Positions 36,491 to 45,204 of a stretch of DNA of 64,000 bases are shown piece after piece (position 1 is the stretch's first letter; each line of letters begins with the position of its first letter). Below the pieces are notes generated by a model. It was not told where the DNA came from. It worked only from the letters and a program-made list of their open reading frames with translations, and searched no databases. Position numbers and translations under genes: made by a program. The DNA is from Brevibacillus reuszeri (lineage in GTDB: Bacteria > Bacillota > Bacilli > Brevibacillales > Brevibacillaceae), in NCBI RefSeq assembly GCF_001187725.1, contig NZ_LGIQ01000005.1:991350-1055349 (forward strand), given 5' to 3'.

Positions 36491-36862
36491 ATGTATAAAC
36501 AAAAGGCTTCATCACTCCGTCCCCTCTTTTATGTGCCTCAGGGCTGTCCAGATATTTTTCCTGGAAATGACATAGCCCCTCCGCCGAGCCCCCTACTAAT
36601 GACAGAGAACTATTTTTATTGTGCGATTGCCGATGGGGAAAAATTGATTTTCACAGATCACGACGGCTTGCCTGAATACCATTCAAGTCCGATTTTTGAT
36701 CCGAGACAAGTATCGCTGATCAATCTATATATCAATGGCATGATCCAGCCACCCGTTTTATATGAGGTTTCAAAAGGATTGCTACGATTAAAAACGGCAG
36801 ATGCTCCGCGAAAAGAAGTGAGCATCGTCCTTCAATTTATCCGTCTTTTCCTCCCTACATGA
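36491..36862 (+). CDS. DUF4183 domain protein
   Basis: 123 residues. After a basic, Pro-rich N-terminus comes a DUF4183-type beta domain (YFYCAIADGEKLIFTDHDGLPEY..., LINLYINGMIQPPVLYEV, LRLKTADAPRKEVSIVLQFI). The domain is common in spore formers, often in spore-surface or exosporium-type filament proteins. ATG with AAGGTGAG upstream and a sigma-K-like promoter at 36435 fit late mother-cell expression. Confidence 0.7.
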   Translation: MYKQKASSLRPLFYVPQGCPDIFPGNDIAPPPSPLLMTENYFYCAIADGEKLIFTDHDGLPEYHSSPIFDPRQVSLINLYINGMIQPPVLYEVSKGLLRLKTADAPRKEVSIVLQFIRLFLPT

Positions 36863-36919
36863 ATCGGATCAGGTAAAAAATCCGCGAAAAATGTGTCATT
36901 TGTGAATGTCACTTGTCCA

Positions 36920-36947
36920 ACACTCTTTCTATTCCGAACATAAGCTA
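36920..36947 (+). promoter_or_regulatory. Candidate sigma-K promoter
   Basis: AC (36920-36921), 17 nt, CATAAGCTA (36939-36947). It is the second sigma-K-like element in front of adjacent DUF4183 genes. Confidence 0.4.
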
Positions 36948-36978
36948 TACTTAAAAGACGTCGAAAGGAGGACAACAC

Positions 36979-37359
36979 GTGGCACTTGAAATCATGAAAA
37001 TAGTCGCGGATGCAACTACAACGACAACTGTAGGACCAACAGTAACCAGATTTTTTCGAAAAGCTCTCTCGCTCGTAATTGGTCCATCAACACTGACGAT
37101 TAATGCAGACGATTTTTTGAAGGATGATGGGACAGCTGCTACTGAACTACCGACACTTGATGTTAGCAATAGCTACTATCAGGTATTTATAAACGGTGTT
37201 CTACAGATGCAAGGGCTTTCAACCTATACACCTGGTGGCACTGGGGTTGGGAAATTGGAAATTACGGTTCCTGCTTCGCAAAACATTGCGTTGAATACCG
37301 TCATTGTTCTGGAAATTGTCAGCTATGCACCAACCTCTACCACCATCGTTACGGGATAA
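36979..37359 (+). CDS. DUF4183 domain protein, second copy
   Basis: 126 residues. Thr-rich segment near residue 12 followed by the DUF4183 domain (SYYQVFINGVLQMQGLSTYTPGG, GKLEITVP, NTVIVLEIVSYAP). Shares the NGV/NGM strand pattern with its upstream neighbour but is otherwise divergent, so the pair may form hetero-oligomers. GTG start after AAAGGAGG. A terminator follows. Confidence 0.75.
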   Translation: MALEIMKIVADATTTTTVGPTVTRFFRKALSLVIGPSTLTINADDFLKDDGTAATELPTLDVSNSYYQVFINGVLQMQGLSTYTPGGTGVGKLEITVPASQNIALNTVIVLEIVSYAPTSTTIVTG

Positions 37360-37391
37360 AGGAACATCTGAAAATTTCGTGAAAGAACAGT

Positions 37392-37425
37392 CAGATTGCT
37401 GGGAAACTAGCAATCTGCTTTTATT
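37392..37425 (+). terminator. Intrinsic terminator after the second DUF4183 gene
   Basis: CAGATTGCT (37392-37400) / AGCAATCTG (37409-37417), then CTTTTATTT. Confidence 0.85.
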
Positions 37426-37541
37426 TAAGAGTTGTTTTTCTTACTCTTTTATGGTTAATTTTGGTGGTGGGGTGAAATAGTTCCTCAGAACTAAATATAG
37501 AGAACCGATTGGTACGGTCCAGCATAAAGGGGAGGAAATAC

Positions 37542-39206
37542 ATGTTTTCCAGACGCTTCTCAATCCGGTACAAGCTTGTCTTAACGATTTTAATTCTTAC
37601 GATGCTACCACTTATGATTGTGGGGTTCATCCAGTTTGAAAATGCTCGAAGCGCAGTATACAAGCTGACAGTATCTGATTTGCAATACATAACGGATATG
37701 AAAGCAAGAGAGTTGTCTGCTTATACACAGGATGTGGCCCAAGCCGATCAGAATAAACAAAAAATTGATGAAATAATCCGGGAGGTAGCTGAGCGCTATT
37801 ACCAACCGAATGGGATGACTGGCTATGCTTATATTTTGGACAAGGACGGGATAGCAATATTTCATCCCGATCCAACCGTTCACAATACATCGCTTGCGCA
37901 TGAAGACTTCATCCAGGAGATGCTGGCAAAGAAAAACGGCTGGATCGAATATGTGTTTCAGGATCTCACGAAGGTAACGGCCTACAAGCAGCTGCAAAAT
38001 GGCTGGACACTTGCGATTGGCAGCTATCAGGACGACCTGTTGACATCCATTGAAAGCAGCCGACCGCTGATGTTTCTTCTCAACTTGATTAGTGCGATTA
38101 TAGCTCTGACGTGCGGGATTTTCATCGTAAACAAGCTGGTGCGGCCGCTCAAAGAGCTGGTAACTGTCATGAAATCGGCAGAGTCCGGCAATTTGACTCC
38201 AAGAGTAGAGGTTCGATCGAGAGACGAGCTTGGCGAGCTGTCTGCCATGTACAACGAAATGATGGATGTTTTTTGTAAGATGCTAAGCGAGGTACAGCAC
38301 GTCTCTCAGCAAGTGGCTGCATCGTCAGAGGAACTGACTGCGAGTGCCGCAGAAAGTGCTCGTGCTTCTGAGCAAATTTCTATCGCCTCTACTGAAATTG
38401 CCAGCGGATCTGAGCAACAGAAGCAGACAGTCGTAGAAACAACGGGTTTTCTGCAGCGAATGGGCAAAGATATCCAGCAGGTTGCATCCTCTACTGACCG
38501 AGTAAATGCTGATGCTACGCAAGCATTCGAACTGGCTCAGGAAGGAGAGGGCAAGCTGAAGGCGCTGGTGCAGGAAATGGATCAAATTGCAAAGGATGCT
38601 CATCAGACTGAGTTGGTCGTACGTGATTTAGGGGCGCAGTCTGAGCAGATCATGGGGATCATCTCGATCATTCGGCAAATTTCGGATCAGACCAATCTCC
38701 TCGCTTTAAATGCAGCGATAGAGGCTGCACGGGCAGGTGAACAAGGGAGAGGCTTCGCAGTCGTCGCTCAGGAGGTGCGCAAGCTGGCGGAGCAATCAGG
38801 GCAGGCAGCAGAGGAGATTGCCAATTTGATTCACTCCATCCACCGAGAGATTCAGGAGGCAGTAGAGGCGATTGGAACGACCACAGGCTCCGTCCAGGAG
38901 GGAAGGGACGGAGTTGCGATGGCGGGTGCAAGCTTTCAACAAATTTTGGTTGCTGTCCAGGATGTCAGCCAGCAAGTGCATCGAATGAACGAGGCGGCAC
39001 GAACCATTCATCAGGATACACAGCAGCTGGTCGCCAATGCAGACTTGATATCGGAGCTCGCTGAAACCGCCGCGAATGACACGCAGGAGGTCGCCGCCGC
39101 ATCTGAAGAGCAATCAGCTACGACAGAGGAAATGACAGCAGCAGCCGAAACTCTGGCCCAAATGGCAGAACGGTTGTCAGAACAAGTAAAACGCTTTACA
39201 ATTTAA
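37542..39206 (+). CDS. Methyl-accepting chemotaxis protein with extracellular Cache domain
   Basis: 554 residues. Transmembrane helix 1 (about 12-32), single Cache ligand domain (about 40-180; [31 protein letters not shown]), helix 2 (about 183-203), HAMP ([14 protein letters not shown]), then the cytoplasmic coiled coil with the CheA/CheW tip [40 protein letters not shown]. Gln/Glu-rich methylation heptads flank it. Ligand unknown; Cache receptors often sense amino or organic acids. GGGGAGG precedes the ATG. Confidence 0.95.
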   Translation: MFSRRFSIRYKLVLTILILTMLPLMIVGFIQFENARSAVYKLTVSDLQYITDMKARELSAYTQDVAQADQNKQKIDEIIREVAERYYQPNGMTGYAYILDKDGIAIFHPDPTVHNTSLAHEDFIQEMLAKKNGWIEYVFQDLTKVTAYKQLQNGWTLAIGSYQDDLLTSIESSRPLMFLLNLISAIIALTCGIFIVNKLVRPLKELVTVMKSAESGNLTPRVEVRSRDELGELSAMYNEMMDVFCKMLSEVQHVSQQVAASSEELTASAAESARASEQISIASTEIASGSEQQKQTVVETTGFLQRMGKDIQQVASSTDRVNADATQAFELAQEGEGKLKALVQEMDQIAKDAHQTELVVRDLGAQSEQIMGIISIIRQISDQTNLLALNAAIEAARAGEQGRGFAVVAQEVRKLAEQSGQAAEEIANLIHSIHREIQEAVEAIGTTTGSVQEGRDGVAMAGASFQQILVAVQDVSQQVHRMNEAARTIHQDTQQLVANADLISELAETAANDTQEVAAASEEQSATTEEMTAAAETLAQMAERLSEQVKRFTI

Positions 39207-39224
39207 TACGTGTGCGCAATCGTG

Positions 39225-39256
39225 AAATCCACTTTGACGTAAAGTGGATTTTTCTT
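39225..39256 (+). terminator. Intrinsic terminator after the MCP
   Basis: AAATCCACTTT (39225-39235) / AAAGTGGATTT (39241-39251) with a 5-nt loop, then TTCTTTTCC. Confidence 0.85.
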
Positions 39257-39290
39257 TTCCGTGCAAGGCTCTAGTTTAGGAGGCGGAAGG

Positions 39291-41555
39291 ATGGAGGAGC
39301 AGCAACAGTCGATCTCCTTGTTTGCCGAGACATATATTCGCGGCTTTATCGCACAAGAAATTTTTTACAATGAAGAAACGTGGTACGGAGTTATCCGTCT
39401 TAAAATAGAAGAGACTACCGAATCCATCAAAGAATCGGAAGTGGTTGTTGTCGGCAATTTCCCTCGTCCCCATCCGGACGAGCTCTATACCTTTTATGGG
39501 GAATGGAAGACACACGCGCGCTTTGGTCAGCAATATGTTGCCAGACGCTACGAAAGAGAAACCCCGAAAACATTGGGAGGGGTAGAGCGTTATTTGGCAA
39601 GTGGTCTGTTCCAGGGCATCGGAAAAAAGATGGCAAAACGAATCGTTGAGCACCTGGGGGTCGATGCGCTGACTGTGATCGCAGATTACCCAGAGCGTTT
39701 GGCGGAAATACAGGGAATTTCCGAATCGCGAGCCAAAATCATCTATGAATCGGTTATCGAGCATCGTTCGCTGGAAAGTGCGATGGTTTTTTTGTACGAC
39801 TTTGGCATCGGTGTCAATATGGCCTTGCGTATTTATCAAACCTACAAGCTGGAGACCATGACCGTCCTAAAGGAAGAGCCGTATCGGCTGATCGAGGACA
39901 TCGTAGGTATCGGGTTTAAGCGAGCAGATGATATTGCCCGTGCAACGGGGATTGCAGCTTCATCTGAAGAGCGGGTCAAGGCTGCTGCCTTGTTCGTTTT
40001 GCAGGAGGCCTCTTACTCAGAGGGCCATGTGTATTTGCCGGTAGAAGAGCTTTGTGATAAAACACTTCAGCTTTTAGAGGAGTGCGGGGGGCATGTGTTT
40101 GTCCGCGATGATATCCTCGCCGCTGTTGAAGCGATGTTTGTTGCCAGCAAAATCGCCTGGGAAGACGAGCGTGTTTATTTGCCCTCCCTGTTTTTTGCTG
40201 AGCTAGGGCTTGCAAAGCGGCTCCGGCACTTTTCCCAGAGGGACGCTTTTGCCTCTTTTCCAGCCTCAGAGTTTTACCGGGCGCTGGGTGCGGTCGAGGA
40301 TGAACTGGCGATTACGTATGCCCAGACGCAGCGTGATGCGATTGAACAGGCAATCAAATCAGGTCTGATGCTCCTAACAGGTGGTCCAGGTACTGGGAAA
40401 ACCACAGTGATTCGCGGGATTTGCCGTGTGTTTTCACAGCTCCATGGATTGTCGCTCGACCTAAAAAAGTACGATGAGGAAAATCCGTTTCCGATTTTGC
40501 TCGTTGCGCCGACAGGACGTGCTGCAAAACGCATGACCGAGACCACAGGCTTGCCGGCGATGACGATCCATCGCTTGCTGGGCTACAAAGGGGAAAGCTT
40601 TGATCATGATGCTGAGCATCCTATCCGTGGCCGTTTGCTGATTGTGGATGAGATGTCGATGGTCGATATTTGGCTTGCCAATCAGTTATTCCGGGCCGTT
40701 CCTGATGAAATGCAGATCATTATGGTAGGAGACCCGGATCAGCTTCCTTCTGTTGGGCCGGGCAACGTTTTACTCGATATGATTCGCTCTGGACTATTGC
40801 CTCTGGCACAGCTGACAGAGATTTATCGACAGGCTGAAGAATCCACCATTATCCGTCTGGCCCATGATGTACGCAAAGGGTCTGTGCCAGCAGATTTGCT
40901 ACATACAACACCGGATCGGCGATTTTTCACAAGTTCGCCACAAGATGTTCCGGAAGCGGTGAAACAAATTTGCTCCGGAGCCGTAAAAAAAGGGTATACG
41001 GCAAAAGATGTACAGGTTTTAGCACCTATCTATAAAGGTAGTGCTGGAGTAAATCGGTTAAATGAAGAACTGCAGGAGCTGTTTAATCCAAAAACAGCCG
41101 GAAAGCGCGAAGTAAAATTCGGTGAAATGGCTTTTCGGAAAGGTGACAAGGTCCTGCAATTAGTAAATAATGCCGAGGAACAGGTTTTCAACGGTGATAT
41201 GGGTGAGATCGCAGCTATCTTTTTCCCAAACGAAAATGCTGAGAATGAAGAGATGCTGGTCGTTGCTTTTGACAACCGGGAAGTGATGTACAAGCGTTCG
41301 AATTACCATCAGCTGACGCTTGCCTACTGCTGTTCGGTACATAAATCGCAAGGTAGCGAATTCCCGATAGTGGTCATGCCGTTTGTCAAAAGCTATTACC
41401 GGATGCTCAGACGCAAGCTGGTCTACACGGGAATTACCCGGAGCAAGTCCTTTCTGATCATGTGCGGAGAGCCTGATGCCTTCCGTGCCGCTGTAGAAAC
41501 AGATGAGGAAGGCATCAGGTACAGCTATCTGGAGGAACGGCTGAAGCAGGAGTAA
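39291..41555 (+). CDS. recD2: ATP-dependent DNA helicase RecD2 (YrrC-like)
   Basis: 754 residues. SF1B 5'-3' helicase: N-terminal OB and helix-hairpin-helix repeats (LFQGIGKKMAKRIVEHLG, IVGIGFKRADDIARATG), Walker A TGGPGTGKTT (about residue 365), motif II LLIVDEMSMVD, MVGDPDQLPSVGPG, and C-terminal motif V/VI region with VHKSQGSEFP and YTGITR. RecD2 works outside RecBCD, limiting fork blockage. AGGAGGCGG precedes ATG 39291. Followed by the yrrD-like gene as in B. subtilis. Confidence 0.95.
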   Translation: MEEQQQSISLFAETYIRGFIAQEIFYNEETWYGVIRLKIEETTESIKESEVVVVGNFPRPHPDELYTFYGEWKTHARFGQQYVARRYERETPKTLGGVERYLASGLFQGIGKKMAKRIVEHLGVDALTVIADYPERLAEIQGISESRAKIIYESVIEHRSLESAMVFLYDFGIGVNMALRIYQTYKLETMTVLKEEPYRLIEDIVGIGFKRADDIARATGIAASSEERVKAAALFVLQEASYSEGHVYLPVEELCDKTLQLLEECGGHVFVRDDILAAVEAMFVASKIAWEDERVYLPSLFFAELGLAKRLRHFSQRDAFASFPASEFYRALGAVEDELAITYAQTQRDAIEQAIKSGLMLLTGGPGTGKTTVIRGICRVFSQLHGLSLDLKKYDEENPFPILLVAPTGRAAKRMTETTGLPAMTIHRLLGYKGESFDHDAEHPIRGRLLIVDEMSMVDIWLANQLFRAVPDEMQIIMVGDPDQLPSVGPGNVLLDMIRSGLLPLAQLTEIYRQAEESTIIRLAHDVRKGSVPADLLHTTPDRRFFTSSPQDVPEAVKQICSGAVKKGYTAKDVQVLAPIYKGSAGVNRLNEELQELFNPKTAGKREVKFGEMAFRKGDKVLQLVNNAEEQVFNGDMGEIAAIFFPNENAENEEMLVVAFDNREVMYKRSNYHQLTLAYCCSVHKSQGSEFPIVVMPFVKSYYRMLRRKLVYTGITRSKSFLIMCGEPDAFRAAVETDEEGIRYSYLEERLKQE

Positions 41556-41636
41556 AGTCAGAGGATGGAACCATTTGCGCCGAATGGACAAATCCTTTTC
41601 GCCCGATACTAAAAGAGCGGAAGGGGGATGTCCCAC

Positions 41637-42125
41637 ATGCGCAAGGCAATGGATGCAGTCGGTTTGCCCGTCGTGTGCCTGCAATCAGGAGAGACGATTG
41701 GGACCGTTCGTGACATTCTTTGCGACTCCACTTGGCATGTACGAGGAGTCTTGCTGAGCGAACAGGGTTGGTTCCATTCAGGTACCTATATCCCTACCGA
41801 GCACATTCATGCTGTAGGGGAGACCTGCCTTACCGTAACGGGAAAAGACGCCATCACGCCCTTACCTCATCTCGCTGCTTCGGAACCTGTCGGCATCGTG
41901 ACGGGAAAGACAAAACTAAAAGGAAAAGCGGTTCTTACCGCTTCCGGAACACTCCTGGGCAGATTGGAAGATGTTTACTTTTCTGCGAACTGGGAGAAAC
42001 TTGTAGGGTACGAACTATCGAATGGCTGGTTAGCGGACGTCACTGAGGGGCGCAAACGCCTATCCGCACCGCCATCCGTCATCGTCGGGGAAGAAAACCT
42101 GATCGTGCCGGACTTTTGTTCGTAG
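41637..42125 (+). CDS. PRC-barrel domain protein (YrrD-like)
   Basis: 162 residues with two PRC-barrel repeats: GLPVVCLQSGETIGTVRDILCD (about 8-30) and GKAVLTASGTLLGRLEDVYFSANW (about 95-120). PRC-barrels bind protein or RNA partners; the role of YrrD in Bacilli is unknown. ATG 41637 is 9 nt after GGGGG, while ATG 41628 abuts it. Probably one transcript with recD2 and the following two small genes. Confidence 0.8.
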   Translation: MRKAMDAVGLPVVCLQSGETIGTVRDILCDSTWHVRGVLLSEQGWFHSGTYIPTEHIHAVGETCLTVTGKDAITPLPHLAASEPVGIVTGKTKLKGKAVLTASGTLLGRLEDVYFSANWEKLVGYELSNGWLADVTEGRKRLSAPPSVIVGEENLIVPDFCS

Positions 42126-42150
42126 CCAGGCGTGAAAGGGAGGATTCGTG

Positions 42151-42357
42151 ATGCGTGTCATTTGCCCGAATTGCAGCTCCAAAGACGTAGGAAAGATTGG
42201 AACGAATCAGTACTACTGCTGGAACTGCTTCATAGAAATGAGCGTGACAAACGAGCAGATTGCTTCTGTCTACCAGGTAGAAGAAGACGGCTCCTTGCAT
42301 TCGCTCAATGATCTGTTTATTGAAGATCAAACGGTTTCCGCTCAATTAAACATGTAA
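42151..42357 (+). CDS. Small zinc-ribbon protein
   Basis: 68 residues. Two Cys pairs, CPNC (residues 6-9) and CWNC (about 24-27), make a zinc ribbon; the acidic rest (VYQVEEDGSLHSLNDLF) is unassigned. GGGAGG precedes ATG 42151. Small zinc-ribbon proteins occur at this position beside yrrD in Bacilli; function unknown. Confidence 0.7.
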   Translation: MRVICPNCSSKDVGKIGTNQYYCWNCFIEMSVTNEQIASVYQVEEDGSLHSLNDLFIEDQTVSAQLNM

Positions 42358-42395
42358 GACGTGTGAGCGGCAAAAAACAATCGGAGGTGGCACGC

Positions 42396-42581
42396 TTGTT
42401 CATTCGAAGCCTGTTGCGCGTTCTTGCCACAAGTGGAATTGTGGCTGTCATCGGTTATCTGATGGCTCCTCGCCGTCGCAGTCGGTTTTCACTGAATTGG
42501 AATCGCTTGCCGTTTTCTATGCGTGACGTACGACGTATGCTGAAAACGAGCCGCAAGATGATGCGTGCTGTTACTCGTTAA
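42396..42581 (+). CDS. Small basic membrane protein
   Basis: About 61 residues: one membrane helix (LLRVLATSGIVAVIGYLMA) then a strongly basic tail (RRRSRF, RDVRRMLKTSRKMMRAVTR). TTG 42396 follows GGAGG by 8 nt; GTG codons at 42363 and 42387 are alternatives. The last gene before a terminator in the recD2 cluster. No known function. Confidence 0.6.
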   Translation: MFIRSLLRVLATSGIVAVIGYLMAPRRRSRFSLNWNRLPFSMRDVRRMLKTSRKMMRAVTR

Positions 42582-42617
42582 TTGGTAAAATGCCCCGCTT
42601 GGCGGAACATAAATAAA

Positions 42618-42653
42618 CGCCCGAACGTATGATAGTTCGGGCGATTTTTTTTT
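42618..42653 (+). terminator. Strong bidirectional terminator
   Basis: CGCCCGAAC (42618-42626) / GTTCGGGCG (42635-42643), then A and nine Ts; the minus strand has TTTATTT after the stem, so it ends TerC as well. Confidence 0.9.
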
Positions 42654-42661
42654 CGGTTTGC

Positions 42662-43348
42662 TTACGATTGTTCGGCGAGTCGTTTTTGCTCTCGGCTTTT
42701 CATTCGACCGATTAATAGGACTCCAACGACTACGGCAACGATGAACAGCCATTTCACCCAAGGATAAGCAGTAAAGAATGGAACCAAGAATTTCTCTGTC
42801 GTTACCATGCTCGCAGCTGTATAAGCGAGAACAGCGGAACCAATATAAATCACGACGGGGTAACGCTCCATGACCTTTAAAATCAGGGTGCTTCCCCAAA
42901 CCATGATCGGAACACTGATGATCAGGCCGATGATGACTAGCAGGAAGTCACCGTGTGCAGCACCAGCTACTGCAATCACGTTATCCAGTCCCATTACTGT
43001 ATCGGCTACGATAATGGTCCAAATCGCGGCACCAAGACTTCCGCTTGCCTTCATGGTGTCATGACCCTCATCTTGTACCAGCAATTTGAGTGAAATCCAG
43101 ATCAGAATCAATCCACCGACCAAGAGCAGACCCGGTATTTTCAACAACCAGACAACGGCCAGGGTTGCCAAAGCACGTATTACGATCGCTCCAACGGTTC
43201 CCAAAATAATGGCCTTTTTTTGTTGGTGGGCAGGCAAGTTGCGGGCTGCCATCCCGATGACAATTGCGTTGTCACCAGCCAACACTAAATCAATGACGAT
43301 AATTGCGAGTAGTGCTGACCAAAACTCAGGGGTTAACAATAGTTCCAT
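42662..43348 (-). CDS. TerC family membrane protein (YkoY/YjbE-like manganese exporter)
   Basis: 228 residues, seven hydrophobic segments. TerC signatures include DLVLAGDNAIVIGMAARNLP and the second Asp motif ADTVMGLDNVIAVAG; the paired acidic helices form the ion path. YkoY/MeeF-type TerC proteins export manganese, loading secreted enzymes. GAGGAGG lies 6-12 nt before ATG 43348; the frame continues upstream through the riboswitch but is not expected to be translated. Control by the yybP-ykoY riboswitch upstream supports the manganese assignment. Confidence 0.9.
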   Translation of the reverse strand: MELLLTPEFWSALLAIIVIDLVLAGDNAIVIGMAARNLPAHQQKKAIILGTVGAIVIRALATLAVVWLLKIPGLLLVGGLILIWISLKLLVQDEGHDTMKASGSLGAAIWTIIVADTVMGLDNVIAVAGAAHGDFLLVIIGLIISVPIMVWGSTLILKVMERYPVVIYIGSAVLAYTAASMVTTEKFLVPFFTAYPWVKWLFIVAVVVGVLLIGRMKSREQKRLAEQS

Positions 43349-43440
43349 TTCTTTTCCTCCTCCTCGTCCTTTGGAAGTGAATAATCCACTGGCCGTTTTC
43401 TTTCGATCGCCTACTTTAGTTTGTGTTAAGTGGGAAAAAG

Positions 43441-43474
43441 AAAACGACCTTTCCCTGGACAGGCAAAGGTCGTT
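43441..43474 (-). terminator. Second tandem terminator in the TerC leader
   Basis: Minus strand AACGACCTTT-GCC / GGG-AAAGGTCGTT followed by TTCTTTTT. Its arms nearly repeat the riboswitch terminator 40 nt upstream. Confidence 0.75.
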
Positions 43475-43483
43475 AAAAACCAA

Positions 43484-43605
43484 AAAAGACCTTTACCTGT
43501 GTTAGGCAAAGGTCTTGCTTACAACATTAGAAAACATGTTGCCAACATAGCCGGGGACGAATCCCGTAATGACGACTATATCGCGTAAAAGCTACTCCCC
43601 TTTGG
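43484..43605 (-). promoter_or_regulatory. yybP-ykoY manganese riboswitch
   Basis: Reading the minus strand, AAAGGGGAGTAGC (43603-43591) and GCAAGACCTTTGCC (43518-43505) are the conserved 5' and 3' limbs of the yybP-ykoY aptamer; the intervening 70 nt folds into the two coaxial arms. The 3' limb also belongs to terminator GACCTTTGCCT / AGGTAAAGGTC followed by TTTTTT (to 43484). Mn2+ binding should disrupt the terminator and turn on TerC. Together with the tandem terminator this accounts for the 376-base gap. Confidence 0.88.
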
Positions 43606-43724
43606 AGATATTCTCTTGTATTTCCATACTACTTCGATGTTTCTGATGTGTCAATAGGGTACATGATTTTTGTGTATGTGTGACAACCTATCCCATATGG
43701 AAACGGAAGGGAGGGGTTGTCAAC

Positions 43725-44789
43725 ATGGATGAACTACGGCGCAGTCGCCTGTTTGCAGCGGCTGTTTGGCTCATCATAGTGTTAGTCATCGGCAATCTCC
43801 TGTGGCTGCTCCGTCCCGTCGTAGCGCAGGTTTTTCTTTTTTTAGAGGAAGTAATTGTCCCTGTCTTGGTTGGTCTCGTGATTGCCTATTTGCTTCATCC
43901 GATCGTGCAGATGCTGGAAAAACGCAGGATGCCTCGCTTGATGGCGGTCCTTCTCATTTATGGATCGTTCGTGCTGGTGATAACGATTGCAGTCATCAAC
44001 GCGATTCCGATATTCACGACGCAGCTGGTGGAGCTCTCTGATGATTTGCCGAGGCTGACTGAATGGTATTACAAGTGGATGAGTGAGTGGGAAGCACATA
44101 AATATTTTTTGCCGGATAGTATCTCGCATGGTGTCGATCGTGTCATCATCCAGTCCCAGGAAGGAATGTCTCATACCGTTACCAAGCTGGTTAACAATGC
44201 ACGAAATTCGTTAGGCAAGGTTTTGGCTTTCGCGGTTGTTCCGTTCATCGCCTTTTATTTTTTGAAGGATATGAAGGAATTGCATCAAGCGGGGATGTTG
44301 ATTGTCCCGCGGGCTTATCGCAAGCAGGTTCTTGTCGTGCTTCGTGATATTAACGAGTCACTCGGAAATTACATACATGGACAAATGATGGTCGCGCTCA
44401 TCGTGGGCGTGTTCGCCTATATTGGCTATTGGTGGATCGGGATGCCGTATCCGTTTGTATTGGCTGCCTTTGTTTGCTTGACCAACATCATTCCATACAT
44501 TGGACCGTTGATTGGAGCCGCCCCCGCGGTGGTCGTGGCATTGACCATTTCGACGAAGACGCTTTTGCTGGTGATTGCCGTCAATTTGATCATCCAGATT
44601 GTAGAGGGGAATATTTTGTCACCGAATATCGTCGGGCGATCGCTGCATCTGCATCCGCTGCTCATAATTATGGCACTTCTGGCTGGGGAGGCGATCGGCG
44701 GGATTATCGGATTGATCGTTGCTGTTCCTGTCTTAGCCGTGTGCAAAGTCATTTTGGGGAGAATCGCAGTCATGATGCATGAAAGTTGA
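43725..44789 (+). CDS. AI-2E family transporter (YrrI-like)
   Basis: 354 residues, about eight membrane helices, with the family signature PYPFVLAAFVCLTNIIPYIGPLIGAAPAVVVAL (about residues 250-280) and LHPLLIIMALLAGEAIGGIIGLIVAVP near the end. Members are exporters of AI-2 or act as Na+(Li+)/H+ antiporters. B. subtilis yrrI likewise precedes alaS. GGAGG precedes ATG 43725. Its TGA overlaps the -35 of the alaS promoter. Confidence 0.88.
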   Translation: MDELRRSRLFAAAVWLIIVLVIGNLLWLLRPVVAQVFLFLEEVIVPVLVGLVIAYLLHPIVQMLEKRRMPRLMAVLLIYGSFVLVITIAVINAIPIFTTQLVELSDDLPRLTEWYYKWMSEWEAHKYFLPDSISHGVDRVIIQSQEGMSHTVTKLVNNARNSLGKVLAFAVVPFIAFYFLKDMKELHQAGMLIVPRAYRKQVLVVLRDINESLGNYIHGQMMVALIVGVFAYIGYWWIGMPYPFVLAAFVCLTNIIPYIGPLIGAAPAVVVALTISTKTLLLVIAVNLIIQIVEGNILSPNIVGRSLHLHPLLIIMALLAGEAIGGIIGLIVAVPVLAVCKVILGRIAVMMHES

Positions 44790-44815
44790 CAGTGATCGCC
44801 AAAAAAATTTATAAT
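44786..44815 (+). promoter_or_regulatory. Sigma-A promoter of alaS
   Basis: TTGACA (44786-44791), 18-nt spacer, TATAAT (44810-44815), both perfect. The -35 overlaps the upstream gene's stop codon. Confidence 0.85.
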
Positions 44816-44821
44816 ACGAAC

Positions 44822-45090
44822 AAAGCAATACTGGCATTGATCAATGAGGGAACGAGTACGTTGCAGACCTTTTACAGAGAGGACGCTCCACGGTTGAGAG
44901 GGCGACCAGAAGAAGTGCAGCTGAAGGCTACTCCTAAGACCGGGCAAAAACCGGCGGTTTGGCACCGTTATATGCCCTTAAAGCGACAGGCACGAGCACG
45001 GATTGGTGGTAAGCGAGCCTGTAAGCAGGGTGGTACCGCGAGACATAAAGTTCTCGTCCCTGAGGGGATGGGGGCTTTTTTTTATCGGTA
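44822..45090 (+). promoter_or_regulatory. T-box leader of alaS
   Basis: Accounts for the 415-base gap. T-box core AGGGTGGTACCGCG is at 45028-45041. The terminator arms AGTTCTCGTCCC and GGGATGGGGGCT pair over 12 bp (several G-U) with loop TGAG, then TTTTTTT. The probable specifier is GCT (Ala) at 44937-44939 in GAAGGCTAC. Uncharged tRNA-Ala should switch on alaS. Confidence 0.9.
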
Positions 45091-45204
45091 GCTCAAGTGT
45101 CCACATCCGGCATCATTTCCGTAAAACCTTCCTTTCAAGCGCGGTCGCTCATCCGAGAGCAGCTACGGTAAAGGTTTTTCTATTTTTTGCAGAGGAGAAT
45201 GTAG

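Noticed and set aside
43349..43483. 45-residue N-terminal extension of TerC
   Set aside because: It would translate the region just after the riboswitch terminator; ATG 43348 has a strong GAGGAGG.
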